Assembly: GCA_016700175.1 (NCBI GenBank)
Contig: CP065003.1
Coordinates: 1,188,001-1,252,000 of the forward strand
Direction of reading: 5' to 3'
Length of the DNA: 64,000 nt
Source of the DNA: Acidobacteriota bacterium
GTDB taxonomy: Bacteria > Acidobacteriota > Blastocatellia > Pyrinomonadales > Pyrinomonadaceae
Shown here piece by piece: positions 23,615-31,689 of this stretch. Position numbers and translations under genes: made by a program. A model generated the notes under the pieces. That model saw only the letters and a program-made list of their open reading frames with translations. It was not told the origin of the DNA and searched no databases. How positions within the stretch are numbered: the first letter of the stretch is position 1; each line of letters starts with the position of its first letter.

Positions 23615-24979
23615 ATGAAAGAAACTGTACGAGTTGCGAGCGGCCAGGGATTCTGGGGCGACCTCCTGACCGCGCCCGTGGACCAGGTCCGAAGGGGCCC
23701 GATCGACTACCTCATGCTCGACTACCTCGCCGAGGTCACGATGTCGATCATGCAGAAGCAGAGGGCCCGCGATCCAGAATCCGGATACGCAAGGGACTTT
23801 GTCGCGCTAATGCGCGAGATCCTGCCCGACTGCGTCGAAAAGGACATCAAGGTGCTTTCGAACGCCGGCGGCGTGAACGTCGAGGGATGCGCGGACGCGA
23901 TCCGCGACACCGCGAGCGACCTGGGGATCGAAGGGCTGAAGATCGGCGTGGTCACCGGCGACGACGTTCTTCCCAGGCTCGGAGAGTTCCTCGAAAGGGG
24001 AATCGCGATCGACAACATGGATACCGGCGAGTCTTTGGCGGGGATCCTCGATAAGGTGCAGGCCGCGAACGTCTATCTGGGCGCGGGACCGCTTGTCGAA
24101 GCGCTAGGAAAGGGCGCGCGGGTCATCGTCGGCGGAAGGCTTACGGACACGGGACTCACGCTCGCGCCCTTGATGCACGAGTTTGGATGGACATTCGAAG
24201 ACTGGGACCTGATCGCTGCGGGGACGATCGCCGGGCATATCATCGAGTGCGGCGCGCAATGCTCGGGCGGAAACTGCCAGTATGACTGGGAGAACATTCC
24301 GGATCTCGAGGACGTCGGCTTCCCGATCATCGAGGCGCGCGCGGACGGCACGTTCACCGTTACGAAACACAAAGGAACCGGCGGCCGCGTCAACGTGCAG
24401 TCCGTGAAGGAACAGCTGCTTTACGAGATGGGCGATCCGCACGATTACATCACTCCGGACGTGATCGCTGATTTCACGACGATCCATTTGTCGGACGAAG
24501 GCGAGAACCGGGTCGGCGTGCACGGGATCAAAGGCAATCCGAACACGGAGTTCTACAAGGTCTCGATCGCTTACTCCGCCGGATGGAAGTCGGTCGGAAC
24601 GCTCGTCTATTCATATCCGGACGCTTACGAGAAGGCTAAGGCGGCGGACAGGATCCTGCGCGCGAGGCTCGAGAAGCTGGGGCTTGAGTTCGACACGGTC
24701 CTGACCGAGTTCGTAGGCGTGAACGCGACGCACGGACATCTGGCGGGAAAACCTTCGAAAGACATTCCGGAAGTACAAATGAGGATCGGCGTCCGCGGCG
24801 ACGACCGCGAGGCGGTTTCGAGATTCACGAAGGAGATCGCGCCTCTGATCCTGACCGGGCCTCCGGCAGTGACCGGGTTTGCGGGCGGGCGGCCGAAGGT
24901 CGAGGAGATCATGGCATACTTCCCCGCCCTGATCCCTAAGGATCTGATCGAGACGAAGGTCGAGATCATCGAGACGTGA
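23615..24979 (+). CDS. AtuA-like (DUF1446) acyclic terpene utilisation protein
   Basis: A 454-residue protein matching the large domain of the AtuA/DUF1446 family: VRVASGQGFWGD at the N-terminus, YLMLDYLAEVTMSIM, SNAGGVNVEGCADAI, VTGDDVLP, VIVGGRLTDTGLTLAP, and the cysteine-containing HIIECGAQCSGGNCQYDW followed by KHKGTGGRVNV. In Pseudomonas, atuA belongs to the citronellol/geraniol catabolic cluster but its reaction is not established. First gene of a five-gene operon: its TGA overlaps the GTG of the Nudix gene. The small C-terminal domain found in some homologues is encoded separately at 25538. Confidence 0.85.
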   Translation: MKETVRVASGQGFWGDLLTAPVDQVRRGPIDYLMLDYLAEVTMSIMQKQRARDPESGYARDFVALMREILPDCVEKDIKVLSNAGGVNVEGCADAIRDTASDLGIEGLKIGVVTGDDVLPRLGEFLERGIAIDNMDTGESLAGILDKVQAANVYLGAGPLVEALGKGARVIVGGRLTDTGLTLAPLMHEFGWTFEDWDLIAAGTIAGHIIECGAQCSGGNCQYDWENIPDLEDVGFPIIEARADGTFTVTKHKGTGGRVNVQSVKEQLLYEMGDPHDYITPDVIADFTTIHLSDEGENRVGVHGIKGNPNTEFYKVSIAYSAGWKSVGTLVYSYPDAYEKAKAADRILRARLEKLGLEFDTVLTEFVGVNATHGHLAGKPSKDIPEVQMRIGVRGDDREAVSRFTKEIAPLILTGPPAVTGFAGGRPKVEEIMAYFPALIPKDLIETKVEIIET

Positions 24980-25548
24980 GCGTACAGCCGGATAAGTGGC
25001 GGGTCGTGTCCCGCGAGAAGATCGCCGACTGCCGTGTCTTCGAGGTTTCCGCCCGCGGCTCGGTCGACGAGAATGGCCGCGAGGGCACGTTCTTCGTGAT
25101 CGAATCGCCGGACTGGGTCAACGTCATCCCGGTGACCGAGGCCGGCCGGATCGTTCTGATCGAGCAGTTCAGGCACGGCACCGAAGAGCTCACGCTCGAG
25201 ATTCCCGGCGGAATGGTCGATGAAGGCGAAACGCCCGCCGAATGCGCCGCGAGAGAGCTGACGGAAGAAACGGGATACGTGGCGGACGAGCTTGTTTACC
25301 TCGGAAAGTCGCGGCCGAATCCGGCGATCCAGAACAACTGGATCCACCATTTCGCGGCTTTCGGATGCACAAACGACGGCAAGCAGTCATTCGACGAACA
25401 CGAGAAGATCGCCGTCCGCGAAGTCGGCCCGGAAGACCTTGACCGGCTTATCGAGAGCGGCAGTATCACGCACTCGCTGGTGCTTGCGGGGATATTGAGG
25501 TTCAAGGGCGTTCACGGCGGACGAAAGGAATTTACCTATGAAAGTTGA
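24976..25548 (+). CDS. Nudix hydrolase (ADP-ribose pyrophosphatase-like)
   Basis: A 190-residue Nudix protein starting at a GTG that overlaps the AtuA stop (GTGA). The Nudix box is complete: G(x5)E(x7)REL(x)EE(x)GY at GGMVDEGETPAECAARELTE and ETGY. The N-terminal WRVVSREKIADCRVFEV part and VIPVTEAGRIVLIEQFRHG match ADP-ribose/nucleoside-diphosphate-sugar pyrophosphatases. Substrate is not certain; location inside an acyl-CoA operon makes a CoA or nucleotide derivative possible. It overlaps the next gene by 11 bases, strong evidence for translational coupling. Confidence 0.85.
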   Translation: MSVQPDKWRVVSREKIADCRVFEVSARGSVDENGREGTFFVIESPDWVNVIPVTEAGRIVLIEQFRHGTEELTLEIPGGMVDEGETPAECAARELTEETGYVADELVYLGKSRPNPAIQNNWIHHFAAFGCTNDGKQSFDEHEKIAVREVGPEDLDRLIESGSITHSLVLAGILRFKGVHGGRKEFTYES

Positions 25549-25879
25549 ACTGACAAAACTGGCCCACGCGCGGTCGGGCGACAAGGGCGACACCGCGAAC
25601 GTGGGCGTGATCGCGCTGAAGGAAGAGTTCTATCCGATCCTCGTCCGCGAGGTCACGGCCGACAAGGTCAAGCAGCACTTCGGACCCATCGTCAAAGGCG
25701 AGGTCGAGCGGTTCGAGCTTCCGAACCTGGGGGCCCTGAACTTTCTGCTCCACGGCTCGCTCGGCGGGGGCGGAACGCTCTCGCTGATGACCGACGCACA
25801 GGGGAAAACCTTCTCGACCGCGCTCCTTCGGATGCAGGTCGAACTTAGCGACGAAGAAGCGAAAGGACTTCAGGAATGA
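25538..25879 (+). CDS. AtuA-like small (ferredoxin-fold) domain protein
   Basis: A 113-residue protein with the signature LAHARSGDKGDTANVGVIAL near residues 7-26 and LPNLGALNFLLHGSLGGGGTLSL near 69-91. These are the hallmarks of the small C-terminal domain that follows DUF1446/AtuA, either fused or as a separate gene. It is therefore likely a subunit of the protein at 23615, although a Nudix gene lies between them. Its stop overlaps the start of the hydrolase (ATGA). Confidence 0.8.
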   Translation: MKVELTKLAHARSGDKGDTANVGVIALKEEFYPILVREVTADKVKQHFGPIVKGEVERFELPNLGALNFLLHGSLGGGGTLSLMTDAQGKTFSTALLRMQVELSDEEAKGLQE

Positions 25880-26751
25880 GCGAAGCGCTTCAGAAGAAGA
25901 TCGAGTTCGGATACGCACAGGTCGGCGGCGTGCGGCTTCATTACGCCCGCGCCGGCGCTGGACCGAAGCTCGTTCTCCTGCTTCACGGATTTCCCGAGTT
26001 CTGGTACTCGTGGCGCCACCAGCTGATCGATCTCTCGGACGAGTTCACGGTCGTAGCGCCCGACCTTCGGGGCGTTAATCTGAGTGACAAGCCTTCCGCT
26101 GTTTCAGATTACGAGGTAGGCAAGCTTGTGGACGACGCCGTCGGCCTGATCCATCAGCTGGGGTTCGAGAAGGCTCACGTCGTGGGCCACGACTGGGGAG
26201 GCGGGATCGCCTGGGCCGTCGCACGCACGCATCCGGAGGCGGTCGAAAAGCTCGCCGTGCTGCAGACGCCTCCGGTCGAGATCTGGAGAAAAAATCTTAC
26301 ATTGAAGCAGCTGCTCGCAAGCTGGTACATGTTCTTCTTCCAGCTTCCAAGGATCCCGGAAATTCTCCTGTCGGCGAACGATTTTGAAGGCCCTTCGAAG
26401 GCGATACGGTCGTCGACCGCGACACCCGGTGTCATCACCGACGAGGACATAGAAGAATACAAGATCGCATGGGCGCGGCCCGGATCGATCACAGGCGGCC
26501 TTAACCTTTACCGCGCGAACGTCCTGGGCAGATTTTTCGGGAAGAAGAAGGAATTGCCGGATGTGACCGTCCCTACGCTTTTCATTTACGGAGAACAGGA
26601 CAAAGCGATATTGCCCGAAACGGTGGAAGGGGTGGCGGAGGTCGTCGTCGCAGAATTTGAAGAGCTTCGAATCCCCGAAGCGGCTCACTGGGTCCACGTC
26701 GAGGCGCGCGAGAAGGTATCGGAAGCGCTTCGAAAATTTTTGAAGGACTAA
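25876..26751 (+). CDS. Alpha/beta hydrolase, epoxide-hydrolase-like
   Basis: A 291-residue alpha/beta hydrolase. The oxyanion motif HGFPEFWYSWRHQ (about residues 37-49) and the nucleophile elbow GHDWGG (Asp, not Ser) place it with epoxide hydrolases/haloalkane dehalogenases; the catalytic His is in AAHWVH near the C-terminus, and an acid in GEQDKAI. Fluoroacetate dehalogenases share these features, so the substrate cannot be assigned. It overlaps the previous gene by four bases and is followed after five bases by the crotonase gene. Confidence 0.85.
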   Translation: MSEALQKKIEFGYAQVGGVRLHYARAGAGPKLVLLLHGFPEFWYSWRHQLIDLSDEFTVVAPDLRGVNLSDKPSAVSDYEVGKLVDDAVGLIHQLGFEKAHVVGHDWGGGIAWAVARTHPEAVEKLAVLQTPPVEIWRKNLTLKQLLASWYMFFFQLPRIPEILLSANDFEGPSKAIRSSTATPGVITDEDIEEYKIAWARPGSITGGLNLYRANVLGRFFGKKKELPDVTVPTLFIYGEQDKAILPETVEGVAEVVVAEFEELRIPEAAHWVHVEAREKVSEALRKFLKD

Positions 26752-26756
26752 AGAAA

Positions 26757-27518
26757 ATGGAAGTGCTCCTGACAAAGCAAACCGGCTCGACGCTCGTGAT
26801 CGCGCTGAACAGGCCAGAGAAGCGCAACGCGCTCAACGACGAACTGGTTTCGGCGCTGAAATCGGCGATCAAAGCGGCCTCGGAAGATGAATCCGTCCGG
26901 GCGGTCGTCATACGCGGCGAGGGAAAGGACTTCTGCTCGGGCGCCGATCTTTCGGCACTGCAGAAGATCGCGGACAGCGACATTCTCGAGAACCTTGCGG
27001 ACGCGGAGTCGCTTATGGAACTGTTCGTCGCGATGAGGAAGATCGAGAAACCGGTGATCGCGGCGGTCCACGGGCGCGCACTCGCCGGCGGATGCGGGCT
27101 CGCGACGGCCTGCGACATCGTGCTCGCGGCGGAATCCGCCAGGTTCGGCTATCCGGAGGTGAAGATCGGATTCGTGCCGGCGATGGTAATGGCGATCCTG
27201 CGCAGGAACCTGGGCGAGAAGCTTTCGTTCGAGATGATCACGCGCGGCTTCGATTTCTCAGCGGAGGACGCGTTCGATATGGGCCTGATCAACAAGGTCC
27301 TCGACGACGACGGTTTCGCGGGAGCGGTGCTGGAATACGCGGAAGGCTACGCGGAGGTGAGTGCGTCAGCCGTGGCTTTGTCGAAGAGGCTTCTATACTC
27401 GATCGACGGCCTGGATTTCGAGCAGGCGCTCCGTTCGGGAGCGGAGATCAACGCGATCGCCCGGATGACGGACGACTGCCGTGCCGGGATCGAGCAGTTC
27501 TTGTCTCGAAAGGATTGA
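26757..27518 (+). CDS. Enoyl-CoA hydratase/isomerase family protein
   Basis: A 253-residue crotonase-fold enzyme: NRPEKRNALND at the N-terminus, the oxyanion hole FCSGADLSAL, AVHGRALAGGCGLATACDIVLAAE, and FGYPEVKIGFVPA. Of the two catalytic glutamates of crotonase, the one in PEVKIG is kept; the one after GGC is replaced by Gly, as in methylglutaconyl-CoA hydratases and other variants. Last gene of the AtuA operon. Its TGA is immediately followed by the B repeat and the tandem repeat block. Confidence 0.88.
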   Translation: MEVLLTKQTGSTLVIALNRPEKRNALNDELVSALKSAIKAASEDESVRAVVIRGEGKDFCSGADLSALQKIADSDILENLADAESLMELFVAMRKIEKPVIAAVHGRALAGGCGLATACDIVLAAESARFGYPEVKIGFVPAMVMAILRRNLGEKLSFEMITRGFDFSAEDAFDMGLINKVLDDDGFAGAVLEYAEGYAEVSASAVALSKRLLYSIDGLDFEQALRSGAEINAIARMTDDCRAGIEQFLSRKD

Positions 27519-27870
27519 ACCGCAGAGAGCGCAGAGGGGTTTTAACGCGAAGGCCGCAAAGGGGATGAGAAGAACGGCCCGGATTTGTGGAGCCCCCTCT
27601 TGCGGCTCCGCCGCCGGTGTGTGCGGTAAGCCTCCGGCTTACCGAGCGAGCGTCAAAATACATTTGGGCGGAGGCTGAGCCTCCGCCCGAAATAGGTGTT
27701 GATGAGGGCCCGCGGAAAGGCAAAGCCTTTCCGCACACAGTGGCGGCAGAGCCGAAGAGCGATCCGGGTACAGATTTCATTGGTCAATGGTCGTTGGTCA
27801 ATGGCCGACCACCGCTCCGGGTACTGATTCTGTCGCCGCTGAAGCGGCTGTGGAGCCGATCGGAGTCCTA
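27519..27870. repeat. Composite direct repeat, left boundary of the island (B unit plus C unit copy 1)
   Basis: B unit (CCGCAGAGAGCGCAGAG...AACGCGAAGGCCGC) starts at the stop codon of the crotonase gene, and C unit copy 1 begins at 27602. The C unit has four hairpins with loops of two or three bases, including GGCGGAGGC-TGA-GCCTCCGCC and GGAAAGGC-AAA-GCCTTTCC-type stems, and a heptamer tract ATTGGTC/AATGGTC at 27779-27806. A similar composite is found at 32803-33153 in the same orientation. Confidence 0.8.
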
Positions 27871-27872
27871 CC

Positions 27873-28312
27873 GCGGCTCCGCCGCCGGTGTGTGCGGTAA
27901 GCCTCCGGCTTACCGGGTGGGCGTCCAAATACGTCCACGCGGAGGCTCAGCCTCCGCCCGAAAAACGTGTTGATGCGGGCCCCCGGAAAGGCAAAGCCTT
28001 TCCGCACACAGGAGCGGCAGAGCCGCAAAGCGCTCCGGGTACAGATTTCATTGGTCAATGTTCAATGGTCATTGGTCAATGGCCGACCACCGCTCCGGGT
28101 ACTGATTCTGCCGCCGCTGAAGCGGCTGTGGAACCGTTCGGAGTCCTACCGCGGCTCCGCCGCCGGTGTGTGCGGTAAGCCTCCGGCTTACCGGGCGGGC
28201 GTCCAAACACATCCGGGCGGAGGCTGAGCCTCCGCCCCAAAAAGGGTGGGGTTGCAGGAGCGCCGGAAAGGCAAAGCCTTTCCGCATACAGAAGCGGCAG
28301 AGCCGCAAATTA
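27873..28312. repeat. Tandem C-unit repeats, copies 2 and 3
   Basis: Copy 2 runs 27873-28148 and copy 3, truncated before its heptamer part, 28151-28312. Spacing of copy starts is 271 and 278 bases. Copies are nearly identical apart from scattered substitutions. No coding sequence; the open frames here read through hairpins only. Confidence 0.8.
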
Positions 28313-28372
28313 TTTCTCAGGCTACAGACAGTTGGGTTGATCGAAGACAGAGGCCAGCCTCACTTAGAGCTT

Positions 28373-29008
28373 TCAATGCCTCAGAAAGTCGTCGAACCTT
28401 TGTGGCAGTTCGTCGAGACTATGTCGCTCTTGGTCGGAATTGCTTTCGAAAGGTTGCAAACCAATGAATCCCACCTTTGTTTCCATGTCGTACTCGCCGA
28501 TCGCCTGGTCAAGCATTATGAAAGCGGCCTGTTTGTATTGATCGGATCGGGACTGATCGAGATCTTTCACGAAGACAGTCAATCCTGCCTTTTCACCATC
28601 GGGTTCGATCGAGACTTGGATATCCGAGGGTTCGAGCTTCAATTGCCCAATCTCAATCGTCATAGCAGGACGTCGGGGGCGAAACTTGATAATCGTCCAG
28701 CGTGGCAGTGAAGGAGCGGATGAATAGAGGGCCTCGACTGCCGGAAAAGCCTCGATGATGCCGTCGGCACTGATGACGAACTCGCGTTTACCATCCTCTT
28801 CCGGACCGAATTCGAACGTGAGATCCGGATGGACCTTCGACATTTCCTCCTGGAGCCTGTCAAATACCCTTTCCTGATCACGTTCGAAGTGGTAGATCTC
28901 GTCTTGATTCTCTTCGAACCACGTCCAGAAACGCGCTTCCGGCGACTGATTCTCACAGGAAGAAAAGAACATAATCACAATGGCAGCAATCGCTATGTAT
29001 TTAGTCAT
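28373..29008 (-). CDS. Predicted lipoprotein of the island, unnamed family
   Basis: A 211-residue protein with a short signal helix and lipobox (FFSSC, Cys18). The mature part opens with RFWTWFEENQDEIYHFERDQERVFDRL and has LTFEFGPEEDGKREFVISADG, LPRWTIIKFRPRR and YDMETKVGFIGL. It looks like a family of hypothetical proteins that I cannot name. It is first (in map order) of a same-strand run of small acidic proteins; the neighbourhood suggests an immunity-type or surface role, but no function is shown. The next gene upstream ends nine bases from its start. Confidence 0.55.
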   Translation of the reverse strand: MTKYIAIAAIVIMFFSSCENQSPEARFWTWFEENQDEIYHFERDQERVFDRLQEEMSKVHPDLTFEFGPEEDGKREFVISADGIIEAFPAVEALYSSAPSLPRWTIIKFRPRRPAMTIEIGQLKLEPSDIQVSIEPDGEKAGLTVFVKDLDQSRSDQYKQAAFIMLDQAIGEYDMETKVGFIGLQPFESNSDQERHSLDELPQRFDDFLRH

Positions 29009-29017
29009 TGGGATCGA

Positions 29018-29479
29018 TTAATCGTGTAGCCGCGGAACAGGATACTTGCACTCTTCGAAGTCTTCACGGGTCATGTACTTTTGCCACATTTCCCTGAACC
29101 CGGTAACGGTCTCGTAGTCCTCGTCTGTCCACGAAACTACTCTTCTTAGCATTTCGCGCAGTTCGTGGATTAAACTGGCTTGTGGCGTCAATTCGTGGGC
29201 CTTCCAATCCCTGACACTGCGTGTGCCCTCGTCGTAATCGTCCCTGTGCCAGACGGCTGACACCTCGATCCCATCGTCATCGACCCTTGTGACATCGATC
29301 CGCCCTTGTCCACCTTGCGGATGAATGAACACGAAATGCCAGGAAGGAGTGTCTTTCAAGTACTTGGCGATCGCCAGGTCGTGTCGTCTGGCGAACTCCA
29401 CAAGAGTCGGCTCCAAGTTAGCGAACCAGGCTTCTGTTCCTGGATCAACGCCACCGTCTTCCCAACTTTCTACGATCAT
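29018..29479 (-). CDS. Hypothetical acidic island protein
   Basis: About 153 residues from an ATG at 29479 (a TTG at 29491 would add four). GAGG lies 12 bases before the ATG. The protein is Asp/Glu/Trp-rich: VDPGTEAWFANLEPTLVEFARRHDLAIAKY, SWHFVFIHPQGGQGRIDV, VSAVWHRDDYDEGTRSVRDW. It has no signal peptide or membrane segment. Not recognised. Acidity and size match immunity-type proteins but this is only suggestive. Confidence 0.5.
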   Translation of the reverse strand: MIVESWEDGGVDPGTEAWFANLEPTLVEFARRHDLAIAKYLKDTPSWHFVFIHPQGGQGRIDVTRVDDDGIEVSAVWHRDDYDEGTRSVRDWKAHELTPQASLIHELREMLRRVVSWTDEDYETVTGFREMWQKYMTREDFEECKYPVPRLHD

Positions 29480-29564
29480 TTGGTTCGGCAACCTCGCTAA
29501 TTGACTGACGATAAGAGATTTAGGGTATGATCAAGTTGAAACTCTATACTCTTTTCGATCTGTA

Positions 29565-30032
29565 CTATCGAAGAATTCTTATCCTCCACTTTCGCCACCA
29601 AGTCTCAGGGTTTAGCTTCGCGTCTAGTCTCTCCCAATCCCGTTCAGTCGTCTCCTCGACACTCGAAGAGTCCGTAGTCCGAATGTAGTAGTACCGCCTC
29701 GCTACAGCATCTTTCGGTAAGTATCCATCTCTCCAAAGAAAGCACTCCAGGCACGCCAATGCTCCTTCCCTGACGAAAAGCACGAACCCACACCTGGCAC
29801 TGTCTTCGCGTTCAAGTTCGATACATACGTCGTCTATCGCAAAGTCCGTCGGGCAGTGAACCCTTTTTACGGTCTCGGGTACGGAAAGACCTGTGTAGAA
29901 ACCGACGCCGGTGTACTCGCGATCCCAAACAGAACAAGCCTTGAACTGTTCGCGGAGGACTTCGAGAACCGGGTGGTCTCCTTCAAGGAGCATCTCGATC
30001 ACCTGCTGTTCAACTTGCTCGACGTTCTTCAT
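29565..30032 (-). CDS. Hypothetical island protein with REYTGVGFYTG motif
   Basis: A 155-residue protein, no signal peptide. Characteristic segments: VLREQFKACSVWDREYTGVGFYTGLSVP near residues 24-51, AIDDVCIELEREDSARCGFVLFV, and ALACLECFLWRDGYLPKD. The DREYTGVGFYT pattern recurs in small hypothetical proteins of many bacteria; I cannot give a family name. A basic C-terminus (WWRKWRIRILR) ends the protein. Cytoplasmic. Codon and base composition are less G+C-rich than core genes of the window. Confidence 0.5.
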   Translation of the reverse strand: MKNVEQVEQQVIEMLLEGDHPVLEVLREQFKACSVWDREYTGVGFYTGLSVPETVKRVHCPTDFAIDDVCIELEREDSARCGFVLFVREGALACLECFLWRDGYLPKDAVARRYYYIRTTDSSSVEETTERDWERLDAKLNPETWWRKWRIRILR

Positions 30033-30206
30033 TCAAGATGTTTCAGACTAACCTTCGCCGCGTCGCGAGCTTAAGTTCGCGCTAGCCTGTTAAGCCAACG
30101 TTGCACCGCCACAAGCCGAAGATCATTGCACGGATACCGCCATTAATGAAGCTGGAGATCATGCTATGTTTGATTACGCACACAGTTTATCGCTGATATT
30201 GACAAG

Positions 30207-30869
30207 TCAGATAGTAATCCGGTCTCTCACGGATTCAAATCGGCTTTGCACTCCGAGCAGTCGATAAATTTCGTCAGGAAAACTCACGCTTGTCCGAACT
30301 GCCCAAGTACCGCAGTCCGCGCTCAAACATTTATGCGGGAAGTATCCTGAATACTCATCGATAAATGGTGGGGGATCATGATTCAACGTTGAGAATCCCC
30401 TTGAGAGCTTCTCGCGCGTAATTTGTTGACCCCAAAGAGACTTGAAATGAGTTATCTCATTTCTCAGGCCAACTAAGAGGATAGTGCTTTGATAAGGTTC
30501 TCTGGAAGTATCTATCTGTTCCTTCCGGAGGATCTGAAGAATGATTCGAAAGCGGTCAATCGTCCTTTGTTTATCGACAAACTCTGCCAAAGGACTAAGT
30601 AACTTCTGGGCTTCTACATCGCAGCCTTCTGAGCCCAAATAGCTTCCCGGTCCATGGTTAGCAATTTCAAAAGCTTCTGTTTCTAATGCCGCTACACATT
30701 GCATTACAGCTGCGACAATCAAGCCCCGGTGTTCTACGCGCAAGGCTTCTGTTACAGATTCGGATGGCATAGATTCGATCTTTGAAGCTTGTCGAACAAA
30801 CATCACCGATGCCTCAATAAATTGAATCGTAAATGAGTAGCGCACATTTGGTACGGCTTCTAGCTTCAT
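30207..30869 (-). CDS. Hypothetical protein with HEPN-type RNxxxH motif
   Basis: A 220-residue, largely helical protein, not recognised by family. Residues about 127-150 read LRKEQ...ILLVGLRNEITHFKSLW; the sequence R-N-E-I-T-H fits the RNxxxH active-site motif of HEPN ribonucleases and scaffold domains, placed in a late helix as expected. An earlier helix (EHRGLIVAAVMQCVAALETEAFEIAN) fits the first HEPN helix pair. GGGAG lies eight bases before the ATG, so it is expressed. Visibly lower G+C than surrounding core genes suggests transfer. No adjacent MNT nucleotidyltransferase partner is present. Confidence 0.5.
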   Translation of the reverse strand: MKLEAVPNVRYSFTIQFIEASVMFVRQASKIESMPSESVTEALRVEHRGLIVAAVMQCVAALETEAFEIANHGPGSYLGSEGCDVEAQKLLSPLAEFVDKQRTIDRFRIILQILRKEQIDTSREPYQSTILLVGLRNEITHFKSLWGQQITREKLSRGFSTLNHDPPPFIDEYSGYFPHKCLSADCGTWAVRTSVSFPDEIYRLLGVQSRFESVRDRITI

Positions 30870-31214
30870 TCAAACATCTCCCGCCAGCCCCCGGCACTAG
30901 ACTCGTAGTCAATGAGAACGCGATGCACTAATTATTGTCCTGAACCACACGTGCTTCATCGCCGGCTGTTTTGCTAAGTGGCCGGCGAATTCCTCTCGCT
31001 TTTCCTCGTTCTTGCAGTAGCCCGCGTCACGCTTGGGCTTCGGACACATGCCGCCGCTAAAGCGGCTCGAGTTCTTGTGCGCGATCGATGCTACAGACAT
31101 CGGGCTCCTACGGAGCCGAAGAAGCTCGTATTGATAGCGAGCCGCTGCCTGCGCCTGCTTGCACACCAAACGGGGATCCGAAACCGGCTGTGGGGCATAT
31201 CTGGTGAAGGTAGT
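30870..31214. repeat. Intergenic region with degraded repeats inside the island
   Basis: Contains hairpin repeats of the short-loop type (CCGCTAAAGCGG at about 31054, GGCTCCTACGGAGCC at about 31103) and a segment like that at 22160-22200 (CCCGCG...GACGCTTGGGCTT). No gene seen. Confidence 0.55.
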
Positions 31215-31652
31215 TCAATCAACAATCTCCAACCGCACTTGCCCTCCATCAGGAACGTCCGCGATCTGCTTCGCAAGATCGCCGGACACGGCGATCAGTT
31301 CACCCAGAGGCAACCTGGCAATGTTCGAAACAGAATACTCCCCGCCCAACACCCCCGGAATGACTAGACAATACTTCTGATCTTCGCCCAATGGACCCAG
31401 AACCTCTTCAGCCTGCCTGACAAGTTCTTCCATTCTCCAGTCCTCCAAGAACTCCGGATCCGCGAACAGGCCATCAAGCTCGTCCTGATCCTGGGCGATC
31501 ACCTCGCAGTATAGATCCTCCGGGCAGAGGCGCCAGAACCGTCCGTCGACATCTCGGATCAAAAGATTTCCGAACGCGTTCTCTTTCACGACCTCTTCCG
31601 GCTCGACTCCCGTCCAGCCCCATGATTCCCGGATGGCGTCTATTAGGTTCAT
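31215..31652 (-). CDS. Tdi1/DUF1851-family protein, probable immunity protein
   Basis: About 145 residues from the ATG at 31652 (an alternative ATG at 31700 overlaps the upstream gene). It matches the T6SS Tdi1 C-terminal (DUF1851) pattern: NLLIRDVDGRFWRLCPEDLYCEVIA near residues 28-52, then YCLVIPGVLGGEYSVSNIARLPLGELIAVSGDLAKQIADVPDGGQVRLEIVD to the end. Tdi1 of Agrobacterium neutralises a secreted DNase, Tde1. No toxin gene is seen nearby, so here it may be an orphan immunity gene. The upstream gene ends 38 bases away on the same strand. Confidence 0.75.
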   Translation of the reverse strand: MNLIDAIRESWGWTGVEPEEVVKENAFGNLLIRDVDGRFWRLCPEDLYCEVIAQDQDELDGLFADPEFLEDWRMEELVRQAEEVLGPLGEDQKYCLVIPGVLGGEYSVSNIARLPLGELIAVSGDLAKQIADVPDGGQVRLEIVD

Positions 31653-31689
31653 TCGACCATTCTTGCGCAACGCTGCGATCGACAGCACA

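Noticed and set aside
27602..28312. CRISPR-like array
   Set aside because: Units are about 275 bp, have internal hairpins, and there are no unique spacers of even length or cas genes.
30033..30206. Small gene between island genes
   Set aside because: No frame with a ribosome site; A+T-richer spacer only.
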